64,000 nucleotides of DNA from Crossaster papposus (taxonomy: Eukaryota > Echinodermata > Asteroidea > Velatida > Solasteridae): NCBI GenBank assembly GCA_037893245.1, contig JBAIAA010000531.1, positions 186,001-250,000 of the forward strand, written 5' to 3'. How positions within the stretch are numbered: position 1 is the first letter of the stretch; each line of letters starts with the position of its first letter. This document shows, piece by piece, positions 1-13,200 of the stretch. The position numbers were made by a program, and so were the translations under genes. The notes below the pieces were generated by a model. It searched no databases and was not told where the DNA came from. It saw only the letters and a program-made list of their open reading frames with translations.

Positions 1-448
1 ATCGAAAAACCTCTTAAATTACGTGATTGGATTAAATTCCATTTAGTGGTCTAATTAACACGGTAATATGCAAATCAGGTCCTCGTAAGTATCCCACGTT
101 TTCGAAATGTTGATATTTTGTTGTTTATACAATATTCTGTATGTGTGGAAAATTTCAAGAAGAAATAATGATTAGAACATAGCCGTTGCTATGCTCAACC
201 GAACCTTACTTGTCCTGTTTTGTAATCTTTTGCGTGTTATGTTTAAGAATGTTTAAAGTAAGTTTTCTCACAAACACGTTTTGTGAAACCCATGACTTTC
301 TAGAGCGCTGTTAAATGTATTTATTGCAAAACCCCTAAGTGTTATGTACCATTGGAAAGCTCGCTTTCTCAAGAATTTGAATATACCAAAATCTCAATTT
401 TCAATATTTCCGACTTTACTCTCATTTTGTGGTGACAGGTCACATTAT
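1..448 (-). mobile_element. Terminal-inverted-repeat DNA element, truncated by window edge
   Basis: Closely matches the reverse complement of about 61440-62005. The end near 416-448 (GACTTTACTCTCATTTTGTG) is the terminal inverted repeat seen at both ends of the right-hand copy. Confidence 0.8.
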
Positions 449-699
449 GTGAGTAGAGTTGTGCGTTGGTTCCCTCCTGTGCTAGAGGTTTTTTTTATCT
501 GGGCTCTCTGGTTGTCCTCCCTCTTGAAAATCAAACATTTTACGATCTCTGGCTCTGCTCTTTAGTCATAATGAGTGAATGTTGTAGGCTGCCAGAGGCG
601 CCTTTAAGTGCCATCAACTCGACCACATTGTAGTCGCGTCCTTCGCAACTTAGCATCCCAGCTGCGAGTAAGGGCGATTAGCCTCCCAAATTATAATTA

Positions 700-941
700 T
701 TAACCAGTTCGCGCCAGATGACGTATATAAACGCAAAAATTTCCTCAAATTCAAAACGGATGACGCATAAACACGCCAAGTTCAAGTTCGGAAATGTATG
801 TCAGCAGCGAGCCAGGCCGGAAATGCGTGGGTGTGCTTCCCAGCACTATCAGCCTGAACACGCTTCGGATCGAGTTTCGTTAAAAATAATCCTGCCCGTG
901 GGCTCGGCGATGTTAAAATAATCCCGGCGCGAACTGGTTAA
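700..941. mobile_element. MITE family F1 (TTAACCAGTTCGCGCC ends)
   Basis: 242 bp with 16-bp inverted ends TTAACCAGTTCGCGCC (700-715) and GGCGCGAACTGGTTAA (926-941). TTAA at both borders suggests a TTAA target duplication, as for piggyBac-like transposition. Non-coding. Confidence 0.85.
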
Positions 942-1086
942 TATACGATGTGTCGTTATTTGCTACTGTGCGTATCACGCATCGCACCCACGAACTGGAC
1001 ATGTGAAGTTGTTTATAAGAGGCGTGGCTAATTTGCAAATGGCGATAGGCCAATTCAGAGCAAGGGTAATGAGAATACAAACATAC

Positions 1087-1241
1087 CCTGGTGGCATTGC
1101 CGTGAAGTTCTGGAATGGAGCCGTCCAGGGTGTAGAGAATAGTGGCCATCTGGGACGTAGACTGAAGCTCCACGGTGTGGAAACGTTCAACAACACCGCC
1201 GTTAGAGATTGACATTATCACAGGCATCGATGATAGAGACT
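1087..1241 (-). CDS. Gene 1 exon 23, chitobiase C-terminal-like module
   Basis: 51 codons, acceptor ATATTTCAG, donor GTATGT, phase 0 out. MSISNGGVVERFHTVELQS, then MATILYTLDGSIPE. The I-x-YTLDGSxPE motif is typical of chitobiase/hexosaminidase C-terminal (CHB_HEX_C_1) and Fn3-associated modules. The module is incomplete; the next exon must lie left of 1087 or outside the window. Confidence 0.88.
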
Positions 1242-4200
1242 CTGAAATATTCATAAAAATAGAGATTGTTGCCTTTTTGGCAGGCGATTCCTATATATTT
1301 TGTGTATTTTTAAGGTTTTTTTAATGTGCCCTTTGACCTATTTGAAAAGAGTTGTGATGAACCCCCACCCAAGGATCACTCCATCCAAGTTACATGAAAA
1401 TTCATCAAATTCTGTAGACAAAGAAATATTTGTTCAAACAATGACCTGTAATGACCTTTGACCTCAGTTATCGAATGAAGAATTGTGTCTTCCCATTCAA
1501 GGGCCACTACATCCAAGTTTCACCAAAATCCATGAAAGCATGTCAAAGTTTATTTTTAAAACGTATCCTAAAAACCTTAACATACACACAGAGATGAGGT
1601 CATACACATACAGAATTTGGGACTGGTGATGAGCACACGCCATAACTTTGTTGAGGTGACTCAACAATTAAGGTGCAATTATCCCACCAGCTGTACTAAA
1701 GAAGAAAACATACATGTATATAATATATATGGCTGGCCAGTTTTAAACATATGTTTAAAACCGGCTCATGGGCCCGGATAAGTTAATGGCCCTAGCCCCA
1801 AAATGCATATCTTTATACATGTACGTTAATACAAAAAAAATTCTGAGGTTCAAAAAGTCTGAATTCCGATAATAATTTGAACAATCTCGTGTTTATTTAA
1901 TGTTTGATACATGTTGTGTGTTTTCCAGACAATGCACACAGCACCAATGCACAAATGTGGTTTCTTACACGTCCGCAAAAGGCGACCACTTTCTGACTGG
2001 AGTTATGACTAAATCCAAACAAGTGATCCCCAAAACTCGTCCCACACAAGAATAACACAAACAAGCCCAGTTGTTTATATCCTACTTTTAAATAATCTTT
2101 CCGATTAACATCAATTCACTTCAGAGACGCATTTTGTAGCCCAATTAGACATTTCCAGAAGATAGTGTCCCTTTAAATCTGCCGGGCAAGCGCTATTCTT
2201 GTTGAAGCAACCTACCATCATCAAGGATGTGTACAACCCCGACGCAGCCCGGCGCCCCTTCCGACGTCTCAAAGAACGTCCCCGGCTCCTCAAAAGTGAA
2301 GATGAAGCTGTTGTTTGGCTCCGGGTTGCCGCTGCTGAAGGCGAGGGGACCGGTGACGAGGCTGTAGGGGCGCTCATGGGACGGGGCATTAGCGTGGACG
2401 ATGTTGTGGGTTTCAAACTGGCTGCCCTTCCATGACCAGAGTACGCTTTGACCCTGTGATATTGAATTATAAATTATATTGACAATTATCCATAAATACA
2501 GTTTAGCTATTCCTAAGAGTCGAGAGCCTGGCACATTGGTAGTCTTAAATGGCCGATAAAACAAGGCTAACCAATACTTAAATATTAATTGTCCTAAATT
2601 TACTCGACATTGAGCAGTAGGCGGAGTGTGCGCATCATCTCCAGTGGAGTGTCGTGGCCTCGTAGTTTGGAGCATTGAATTTGCCCTCTGTGGGTAAAGC
2701 TGCAGGTTGTGGGTTCAAGTCCGGCCTGGGATTATGGTGCGTTTGCCCTTGGGCAAGGCACCTTGTCATAAACAATAGACAGATGGGTGCTTCTCAAAAC
2801 ACAAGATAATTAAAAATGTTGGACAAAATCGGTGAACAATTGTACATTTTGGACTTGTTTTGACTTTATGCCAAAAGTATTTATGATGGGAATAAATTGA
2901 GCAACCTGCGATTTTCTTGCGCCGCAGCGGAACAGTCAGTATCAAGCAGAAAAGTAATGCGCATGAGAAACAATGATTGCTTTGAACACTTAAGTAAAGT
3001 TGTGCACTAAGATAAGCGGGGTGCTTAGATCTTTCGTGAATACCAAATTAAGCGTGGCACTTAAGTTAGCAGGGTGCTTTGATTTAAGTCTGACTTAAGT
3101 GTTTTGTGAATACGTCCCCAGGTCACAAAACTAAGAAATCGCATGATTATCATGGACGAAATAATCCCAACCATGCAATGATTCCTCTAAATGATTTCTC
3201 AAAATAGATGCGATCAAGCACCCCTTCAAATGATGGTGCGCGTGTTGATAACAACCAAACCATCTCTCCACCCAGGAGTAAATGGGTACCTGTGAGGGCA
3301 AAGATGGTTGTTGTGGTTGATTTAGATGCTTTGCGCCAACATGGAAGCATCGAGCTGTATACTCCCCCGGGAGCTGAGATGGTATTTGGAATGTTTTAAT
3401 GGCCAAATGAGCAGGGTTAATAATGCGAGAGCGCCTTGAGCACCAGTCTGGTGGATATGTGTGCTTTATAAATACGCATTCATAAGTACCGGAAAAAGTT
3501 TAGCCATTCCTTTTTGTCGAGAGCCCGACACAAGGGTATGTTTAAACAGCCGATAAAACATGACAAAATCGGTTTTAAACTCTTTTTCGGTGTCACATTA
3601 AATTTTGACTCCTCTAAAGTCTGGTGCATGACCCTTTCATTGGTTGAAACCTCTGAAAGCATGCGCAATACAACCATTGAGTGTGTATACTAATAGTCCC
3701 AATGCCATATCACGCATCTATCATGCACGTTTCTATCTCCATATAAGAGCACGTGCACATACCATTAAAATAGCTGGAGGGGTATTAAATTGTAAAACAA
3801 AATCGGTGGAAAAATGTAAAATTTTGACCTGTTTCGATATTTGACCAAAAGGTAATTATGAATGGGAATAAAAAGGTGGTCGGCCGGTTATTAAACAAGT
3901 ATGTTTGAAACCAGCACATATGCCTGAACATTGTTGATGCCCTCACCTACGGCTCGTGCCTCAAAAACACATCCAAGCCCATGAGCCGATTTTAAACATA
4001 CTTGTTTAAAATTGGCCTACTACATTTTTATTCTCGTTATATTCTTTATGTTATTAATATTTCGTCTTTTACTATTGTCAAACAATGATTTGTTCCTGAC
4101 GGTTACAGCTCTGTTGCAGTTTGAACCCGAGAAGTCAGTCGTCGACTGTTGTGTCTTGTCGCAACGCTGACCTGCGAATAACCACTTACCTTATGTATAC

Positions 4201-7200
4201 TGACGGCAGGAGGCTTGAATCCTTTACTGGACACCATGACAGTGAATGAACCACTAGGATTACTGACAACCACACTGCTGAGGACTGTCTTACTGCTGTG
4301 CTCATACTGTGAAGTTATTAAAAAACCAAGAGAACCAATGGTTGACACATGTTTAAAGTTATATTTATTATACATTGAGACAGTTGACCCATTCCTATTG
4401 ATCGAGAGCTCGTATGTGGCCGGTTTTAAATGGATGATAAAACACCGGGGGCCAGTTTTCAACACTTTTTCAAAATTTAGACGTCTGTGATATCTAGTCG
4501 TCTTACACTTTTTGGGGTTGAAACCTCACAATGCATTCCCAATACCACAAACAGGTTGAAATGTTTTTAATTAGTTCGCGCCGGGATTATTTTAACATCG
4601 CCGAGCCGAAAGTGCCAGGAAGCACACCCACGCAGTTTTGGCCTTGCTCGCTGCTGACAGACATTTCCGAACTTGAACTTGGCGTGTTTATGCGTCATCC
4701 GTTTTGAAGTTTGGGAAATGTTTGCGTTTATATACGTCATCTGGCGCCAACTGGTTAAGCGGCTGAGCGTACGCACAACACCTGGTGCTAGCAATGGATC
4801 TCAATATCTTTTATAGATTAACCACAACCATATTAAATAACAATAATTGTGTGTACATTATTTATTTTGAAGTCACAACATTTCAATTAGATAATATGTT
4901 ACTCAACATTAGTACTAAAAGGTTTGCTTCAGTTAGCACAGTTTTAAGCTCGATTTTTGAGTGAGTGAGTTTTTAGGGTTTAACGCCGTACCAGCATGAA
5001 TGGCCATATTCACGGCGGGAACAAATTTCATTCAACAATTTTTTATTTCATTCAACAATTAATGTGAAGAAGTTACAGTTTTAGAGGTGGGAGGAAAACC
5101 CCAGAAGAATATCCTGGGGAAAAACCCACGGAGTCAGGCAGGGACTGAAAACCCAATCCACATATTGGCCCAGGCCGGATTCGAACCCGGGTCATAGTGG
5201 TGGAAGGCGAGGAAAGAACCGCTACACCAACCCGACTCCCCCTCGATTTTTGAAACTTTTGTAGATTGTTATCCAGCCTCCCATACTTACTGAAAAATTA
5301 AATTAACAAGTCTTCAAAGTTTGGTTACTTTTATTGGTCAAGCGGTGATAATGCTGCATATGCATTGGATTGCATAAATGCATGCCGGTACGTCCGGGTA
5401 CACATCGAATCACATCGAATCACATTGAATCACATAGAAATACAGATCGATCAAGTCAGAATTGCTAACTTTCTGAATCACATGTACATGTACATGGATA
5501 CACATACTCTGCATGCCATGTACACATATTCGTATTTGTATTTCCTTGTGGAGACATCACTTTGTTGTCGTATACAAGTTAGTTAGAAAATTGACAATGT
5601 TTTCTTAAAAATGCTCTTATTTCAAGCACAATTAATTTCCTGGGTTGAAATTTCGACCCAATATACCCTACATGCATATTATACCCTAACCCAAACGCTA
5701 CCCCTAACCCACATCTAATTCTAGTTTTTGAGTACTTTTAAGTTAATCCATATATCTATTTTTGTGAAAAACCTTGTTAAAGAAATTAATACCCTGTAGA
5801 GATGTATTCATTCCCATTGTCCCCATTGTGTTCATTTCTCCACAGGGTACCGTATTTCCCTCCACGCATGCACAAGTCATGTACACAATTGTACAGTGTG
5901 CGTGCATTGTTAAATATGCGGCATTAAAGTAGAAAACGTGATGGGGCGTGTAACTTTCAAGTTTTTTGAAATATAAACATTTTTTTTGAAGTTTTAGGAA
6001 ATTTAATAAATAAAATGGACATCTTTATATACATATACCAAAAAAAATATTTTCTTTGGAGGTAGAAAACATCATTAGTAATTGCTTGAAATATCAGAAA
6101 TGGGTGGATTTTGGGGATTGTATTTTGTAGTAAATATTGTTTATTTGCCCAAAGTTTTACAATTATGGATGTCACGAAAAAGCAAGAAAGACAACCGGTG
6201 TCAGGCAGTTGTTCTGTTGTTTTGGTGGTTTTTTTCTCGTATCTGTAACAGGATATCTAGTGCAATAGAGCTCCATAGACCTTCCCGTTCTAAATATAAC
6301 AGATCGATAAACACAAAATGGTTGTTTTTGCTTGACTTTATTCATCAAAATCAACATTTCTGTGAATGAAACTTGAAACTTTTTCATGAAATGTTTACCC
6401 TCTCAGCGTTGAGCGGGCATTTACACGATAATGCACAATGCGACATATAGTACCCTTTTTGGTAGAGCCAGAACAAATGTTATGTACATCAGCTTAATAC
6501 CTGGTGCTGTATAAAGCTCACCAACTTTTTTTGTTTAACATGTGACGTTACATGTATGATGGCTCTTTACCATAAACTTGTCCGTTTTATTGGAGAACGC
6601 TTTGCTGTAATAGTGGTAGACTCCGGGATTGGAAAACCTCAATGCACAACAGCGCCTGGATAATGGAACGTAACACAAACATGACAAGGACTGAATTTAC
6701 AAAATGACTATTAAGGTTATAAGCTTTAATAGTGCTAACAATTAGAACAAAATACTTGTGACCCAACCCATCAAAATGAGTTACAAGTTGCCAAAAATAC
6801 ATCCGAATAATATGCCAGTATTGTCAGTATGCCAGTAACAGTATTCTACACAATAGAAATCAATGAGAACATTCGACCTTTTTATCCAAACACATGTAAC
6901 ATCTTTAAATTATAAGATGTCAACCAAATTGACGAGCAATTGATGAGCTTTTTACTTCACATGTAAAACTAAAACCTAATAATTTGTCTTTAACCCCTTG
7001 TCCCCGGTGTCAAATGAAAATCATACTCCTATAAAACTCAGACTCTTTTTTCCTACTATTGGTTGAACCCGAATTATCTTCAATCGGGCATGCGCAATAC
7101 TAACAATGAGTCCGCATTTCAAAGAGAGAATATGCATGACTGCACAGCAGCCTTTGTCTTAAACTGCAGAGCACAATGGACCAGAGCATGCAGCTGTGAC

Positions 7201-10200
7201 ACAGGCCATGTTCTACAAAGTAGCACAGCTAACAACAGCATTTCGGACGGATTAGCAAGCTGCGGCCATAACCGCTTCCCGGCATCAAGGGGTAAGACTT
7301 ATTTTGAGGGATTTGGTCAAATATGAAAAAGCTAAGTATTCATTCTCTGGTCGTGCAAAAATGCATGTTGGCAATTATAATATTTTCATTCCCCTTGGAT
7401 GGGTTGCTAACTAATGCTGGTTCCCATTGATACTCCTGGGTGGGGGAAGGCAAGTAGGGGTAAAGTGGCTTGCCCAAGAACACAACACATGGCCAGCAGT
7501 TAGATTCAAACCCCTGACCCTTTGAGTCGCCAACCCTTACCGCTTAGCCACACTCCCCCTATATGGTAATTAACTAATTATGATTAGCAACTGAACCTTG
7601 GCGTGACGATATCCTGCGTGTAGGTCTGAAGCTCAAAGACTTGCTGAGTGTTGGTCAGCTGGGTCACGCCATGCTTGCGGAGTACCGGCCACACCCAGGC
7701 GACGCAGTCATGGGTCTGGGCAAGAACCGGGTCGGGCTGCAAGTGGTTCTTGGCCACCAAAACTTGATGGATCTAATAAACACGTAGATGGGCAAAGGAT
7801 GGTTAATGCAGATGCTTTCCCTAAGGCCGACCATCAAATACCAATCTCTTTCCAGACCGTTCGGGTCAAGCCCATCTGTTAAATCAAAGGGATTGGCATT
7901 TTGGACTGAACCGATCGGGCAGGATTAACTCTCTGATCACCACCCTCTGGCTCATCACAAAGGAAGCAATTTGAAGGATACAGTAGGCGAACAAAAACTG
8001 TGAGCTTCAAAGAGGTTGCCACCGTGCTGGCAATCCCTCCAGACCATTGCATTTGTGTGCGACGCGATGTTTACCTTTTTCTGTTTACAATCCCCCAATA
8101 TGCACTTTTCATGCTAAGCAAAAACTAGCTGAATACAGTCATAAACAATATACCTCATTCTGAATATTTGGTTTAAACCCCTGTTTTTGCCAAAGATGAA
8201 ATGTTCATGCTAAGCAAATTTGTGTGCTTATATGTTTTAGAAAAATTACCCCTGCCATTCTGGCTGAATAATTTCTGTAACAATGGCCACACTTCAACTT
8301 ATGCTGCCTTTTGTTCAAGCCCTGAGGCATCAGTTTGGACCAATCGGGGTTTCACGCCATAACCAGGTGGCTTCTGGCTAAATACTAAGTGAGGAGAAAG
8401 GGATTGGCTTACCAGGCCCGGTACCTGAATGGTCTAGTTTGGTATTCCAACTGCGCCTGGGCACAACAAGATTTGAAGATTTTTCTCCTCCGCTTTTTTA
8501 CTTGCCCTGTATCACCAGTGAAAGTGCTATTTTACATGAACTGCACACGCCCAGTGAGGTATTTCCAACTACCGGTACTTGTTATTATAAAGTTTGACCT
8601 AAACATTTTTTAAAGATCGCCCATGTACAAAGTGTTGTGGGGAAGACCTTTCTTGGCCATTTTTGTCCTTAAACAAATTTCAAACTTCATAGCGTTTTCC
8701 CTAAAAAAAAGAAATAGATTTCGAGAGATTTTTGACGTGGGGAAGATGGAGCCTTTTGTTCTATTGTGTTTTCATACCCAGACTCGGAAGAACAAGGAAA
8801 ACGCAGTATGCCCATTTGGCATCGCCGGGCACAGCACAACAATCCTAACTGTTGAAAAGTGTATTAGAGTCCATTTGTTCCTTTACACTGCCAAAATTTA
8901 TTATCGTATAGGAAACACATACAGGTAGGCCTACACATTCCAAATGTGGACATTCCTTTGTATTCATGTAGTTATGAATTGTCTGCCCCAATACTAATTT
9001 TTATCGCACCCAGATAATTATTTCACCCCAAAATTGTGATTCTGACGCCCTTCGGTGTGTATTTTTATTCTGCGACAGGTGACCCTAACCTGATTTTCCC
9101 ACTGAAGCCCTTTTTCGTAGAGGGCGAAAAGTTGTGTGGACATTTGCGAGTCCACACAGCGATTTTGATTTGTGTACTGTGTGGACATCTTTTGTTTGCA
9201 GCATTTGCAAGCTTCGTACTTGCATGTACAGTGGAACGCCGCTATACAAAAAACCACTATACTGAACATTCGGCTGTACCAAACACGATCCTTGGCTCCC
9301 GATATTTGTAAAAAAAGATACTGAACACAGATGTAACAAAATACACTGTTCTTTGCTCCCAATTTTAGTGTCCAAACATACCAAACATTGTTGTTGAAAA
9401 TGTGTCAGTATTTTTTTAGAAATCCTCTGGGTATATCGAATGCTATTTAGTCTGTTTTTGTTTTTATTCTTCCCAAACGTCAATCTACTAGTGGCTTTAC
9501 ATTAAAGAGGGCACCTGATGGATAGCGGCGCTCCACTGTTTATTGTGAAGGCAGAACACAGGGACAACAGTTTCAATTAAATCCTCCCTTTTTTGATATG
9601 TTTTAAAAATTGCCAGGGTTATCAGTCTCTTACCTGGGATTGTGATACAGTAACTATTGCACCATACAGCTTTGGCAGAGCAACGCTAAAAAACAAAACA
9701 AAACAAACAAAATTAATTGCGCGTACTCGGTACGATATAAAGCGAGTGATCATTTATCGAAAAGTGCATAGCTTGCGCCACTTTTAAGTGGCATAAGGTT
9801 TACGCAACAAAAAAAGTGTGAACTGCACCTCCGATTTTCAGCAGAATCGTGCGGAAACTTAAACAAATTATGTCACAAGGCTTTGAGTGTCTATCATCGA
9901 GGTAATAAGTTGAGAAATATGGCAGGCTCCACGACAATCACGATTTGCTGGTAAAATAGGTACATTTCAGTAGCTACGCCACAACTTACGCCACCTAAAT
10001 TGACTGAGCGAGTTACGCTATAATTTGTTGTGTAAGTTGTGGACTTACGCACTGTCAAACTTTCGCTTAAACAAATCCAAAACAATATGCGATATGAAAA
10101 TCAACTGGATCCGACCGATGGCCTTGTTTCAGTTGGAGATTGAATCGTATTTTAAGCGCACAGATAAAACAGATAAGTATAGGCGGGGCTTATATGTGGA

Positions 10201-13200
10201 GCTTATATACATTACGTTCAAAAAAATGGCAAAGGCTAGGAAGCATCGTCTGTCGTCCAAAGATCTGTCGTGTTGTTTGAATTCTGCAGCAGAGTAAATT
10301 ATCCGCCCTCAAAGATTTTCGACCCGAGCAGCGAAAGAACTTTCTTTGTGGTCAATGTTGTTCTCGTTGATTTGCCGACAGGTTGTGTGTTTGCTTAGAG
10401 CTAGCTGGCACAAAACCCAATCATGTTAGTTCATGTAGTTTTTACCATAACATTGTAAACATTCAAGCAAATACCCAGCAAAAGGAGCAAAAATTTAACC
10501 GATATGACCCTCCACCGATCTATGATCCTGACAGTGTCCAGGAAATAATTATTAGAATCAACTTACAGTCCAATCTAGACCCATGAACGCGGGTGTATAC
10601 CGCCACGTTCACATGTTTAAGTCCGATCGATCTCCAATATTTTGAGCACGCTGTATGTACTGTACATGTACATGACCAATGTGCGTGCAGTTATGACCTT
10701 TCACCGCTATCTAAATATGCATTTTCTACGCAATAACATAACGACTTTAAGGGTCAACTTAGACTATTAGCATAATGAGCACCAAAACCTCACTCGAATG
10801 AATGAACCAAGGTCATCGGTCGGATCCAGTTGATTTGTATAGTGGCCGCATGAGGTCACTGTTCGTGATTTATTTTTGCACTGTGCGTGCTAAACTATAA
10901 AACTGCATGCAGCGCCCTGTGGATTTTGGACAAATAAACGACGAAGGCCTTGCACAAGGCTATATATCTGACGTGCCAAATTACCAATTTACTGGCCAAA
11001 TTACATGCTTGTATCATCAAAGGCACAATCTCATCACCTATCTGTCATACTATGTACATGACAGAACTCACCTCTGATAGTAAACTACAGCGCCAGCATT
11101 GAACTGCCTGACGAATGCCGCCGGGCTGTCCTGGGGTAACCCACTGCAGAAACCTTCCTTGGTGGGATGGCCGTGACGAGATACCTACGATGAAAGATGT
11201 GGGTTTTGAAATATTTTCTCTAAAGTTAGTTTATGATGTTAGCAACAATCTTGTAAAGCGCATTTATGATTTATTTTAAGAAAATGTTGTTAGGAAAACA
11301 TCTATGCCTATGCTCTAAAGTGCATTTGTATGTACATACATGTAATGTGCACGAGTAAATACATTGTTTTTCCGACAAAACTTTAAAAAATAATTAACCT
11401 AAAGATAGGATACACCATTAATAATTGTTTGAATTATCATGAATGGGGTTGTATTTATAGTAAATATCTTTTAACCGACCTGTCCAAAGTTTTACAATCA
11501 TAGATAACAAGAAAAGCAAGAAAAACGCCATTTGTTTTCAATCGGCGTCGGGCAGTGGTCTTACATGTATGTGTTCTTGTTTTCGTGATTTTTTTTTGTT
11601 TTCAATTCTATTTTTCGTAACAATTACTTTATCTAGCTCAATCATTTTGCTGGATGCCTAGAATCATTTTTACTTTAAAATAAGTAAGAGATTTCTTAAT
11701 AATCCGGTAGTAAACAGAGCTTCAAAATGATGTACAACTTGGCCTTCTCGGTGCTATACTTTTGGAGATACAAGAGTTTAAAGTTTGAAGGTCATGCTCA
11801 TTAGTTGAAAGGTCAATTATCCAGTTTTCAAAACATAACAAGCCGAATTACTAAAACAATTCTGAGGGTTTCTTATAATAGACCAAATGCAACAGTGTTA
11901 GGTGAAACAAATTGAGAAACCAGGAAGGTGTTCCTTTTTACTGCCGTGCACAAGTAAAGATGTCGTGTGGACTTGCCCACATCCATAAACTTGTGTTTTA
12001 CTATAACGACCGAAGATCCTCTATTATGTTTCCCTTTGTTCCTGTACTATAACCTATCCTAATAGACTTATATTATACACTTTAACAACCAAGGAGCAAA
12101 TTTGACCAAAAAAAACGTCGTGCAAGAATTCTTTGTTTTGTTTTGTTCTCTTTTGTGTTTCGATCCTTGGCGTAATACCATGAGACTCACGTCTACATGT
12201 ACACGTGTGTACAAACTTTTTATCATAGACTTCCTATTGTCCCTCTTTTGTTTGTACTTTAACTTTTTTGGAAGACCTCATATATGTTTTGCACACGATT
12301 TTCAATTGCGGGCTTTCTGTAACCCGTTGACCCTATTGTCCACTATTTGAAAGGGTAATCATCGAGTTTGTATAAACTCGAGGGTTTACCCCTGTCTGAA
12401 AAAAGAGCTTAGGATTACAGCTTAGGTTAGGTATCTGTAGAAAAATGATAACAAAGAAAATGTAGGACGAAGGCCTTGTGGGATATGGGACACAGACGCA
12501 CTACATTATTCTGTGTTCCACTTGCACTCGTGGATAACTAATAACATCACCAGAATGGGAGGGGCTATGGAGCTGTACTATACATGTACCAAATGAAAGC
12601 TTATATCCTGGACTTTCAAACAAAGTACATGAATCTGGTGTTTTTGTTTTTTTTACTTATATCACCTTTTCCTAGAGCGGGTAACTTTTTTGTCGGGTTT
12701 CCTTGACAACACAAATACAAAGGAATAACCATACTAGGTATGTAATGCTTTAAGATAAGTGTTTGCACTTATACTGAGCCACCTACCTGGATGATGTTAT
12801 GCTGTTGTCTGGTGGTCTCCCACAACCACCACACCCTGTCACCAGGGTGCACCCGCAGCACTTTGGGTTCAAAGCCCGTGTCACTGACTGTGATGCAATG
12901 ATCCTGGCAAGAACAATTCAAGTCAAAAATTCAATGTTTGCATCTGTAACCATTATAAGCACTTCTACATGTGTGTACTACAGGGTGCCCCCCCCCCCCC
13001 CTAAAAAAGAAATAGTGCAAGACGAATAGATTTTTTTATTCATAAAATTATGAAAATTCCTTTCGAAAAGCTATATACTCAAAATGACTACAAATTTGAC
13101 TTTGAGATGATTTGTATTTCATCTCATTTGGTTTTGTCAGTGCAGACTGCAGAGAAATACTTAATTATTTAAAACTACCCAAAATCGATGCCACTTTTCA

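Noticed and set aside
1003-1212. Plus-strand ORF opposite gene 1 exon 23
   Set aside because: A shadow of the real minus-strand exon, which has a family motif and phase-matched splice sites.
3208-3399. Plus-strand small ORF MRSSTPSNDGARVDNN
   Set aside because: Falls inside a SINE 3' section also found at 18372-18745.
7975-8055. Missing exon between exons 17 and 19 of gene 1
   Set aside because: The reading frame is open but no acceptor fits; the exon at 9634-9685 has the right phase, length and strand motif instead.
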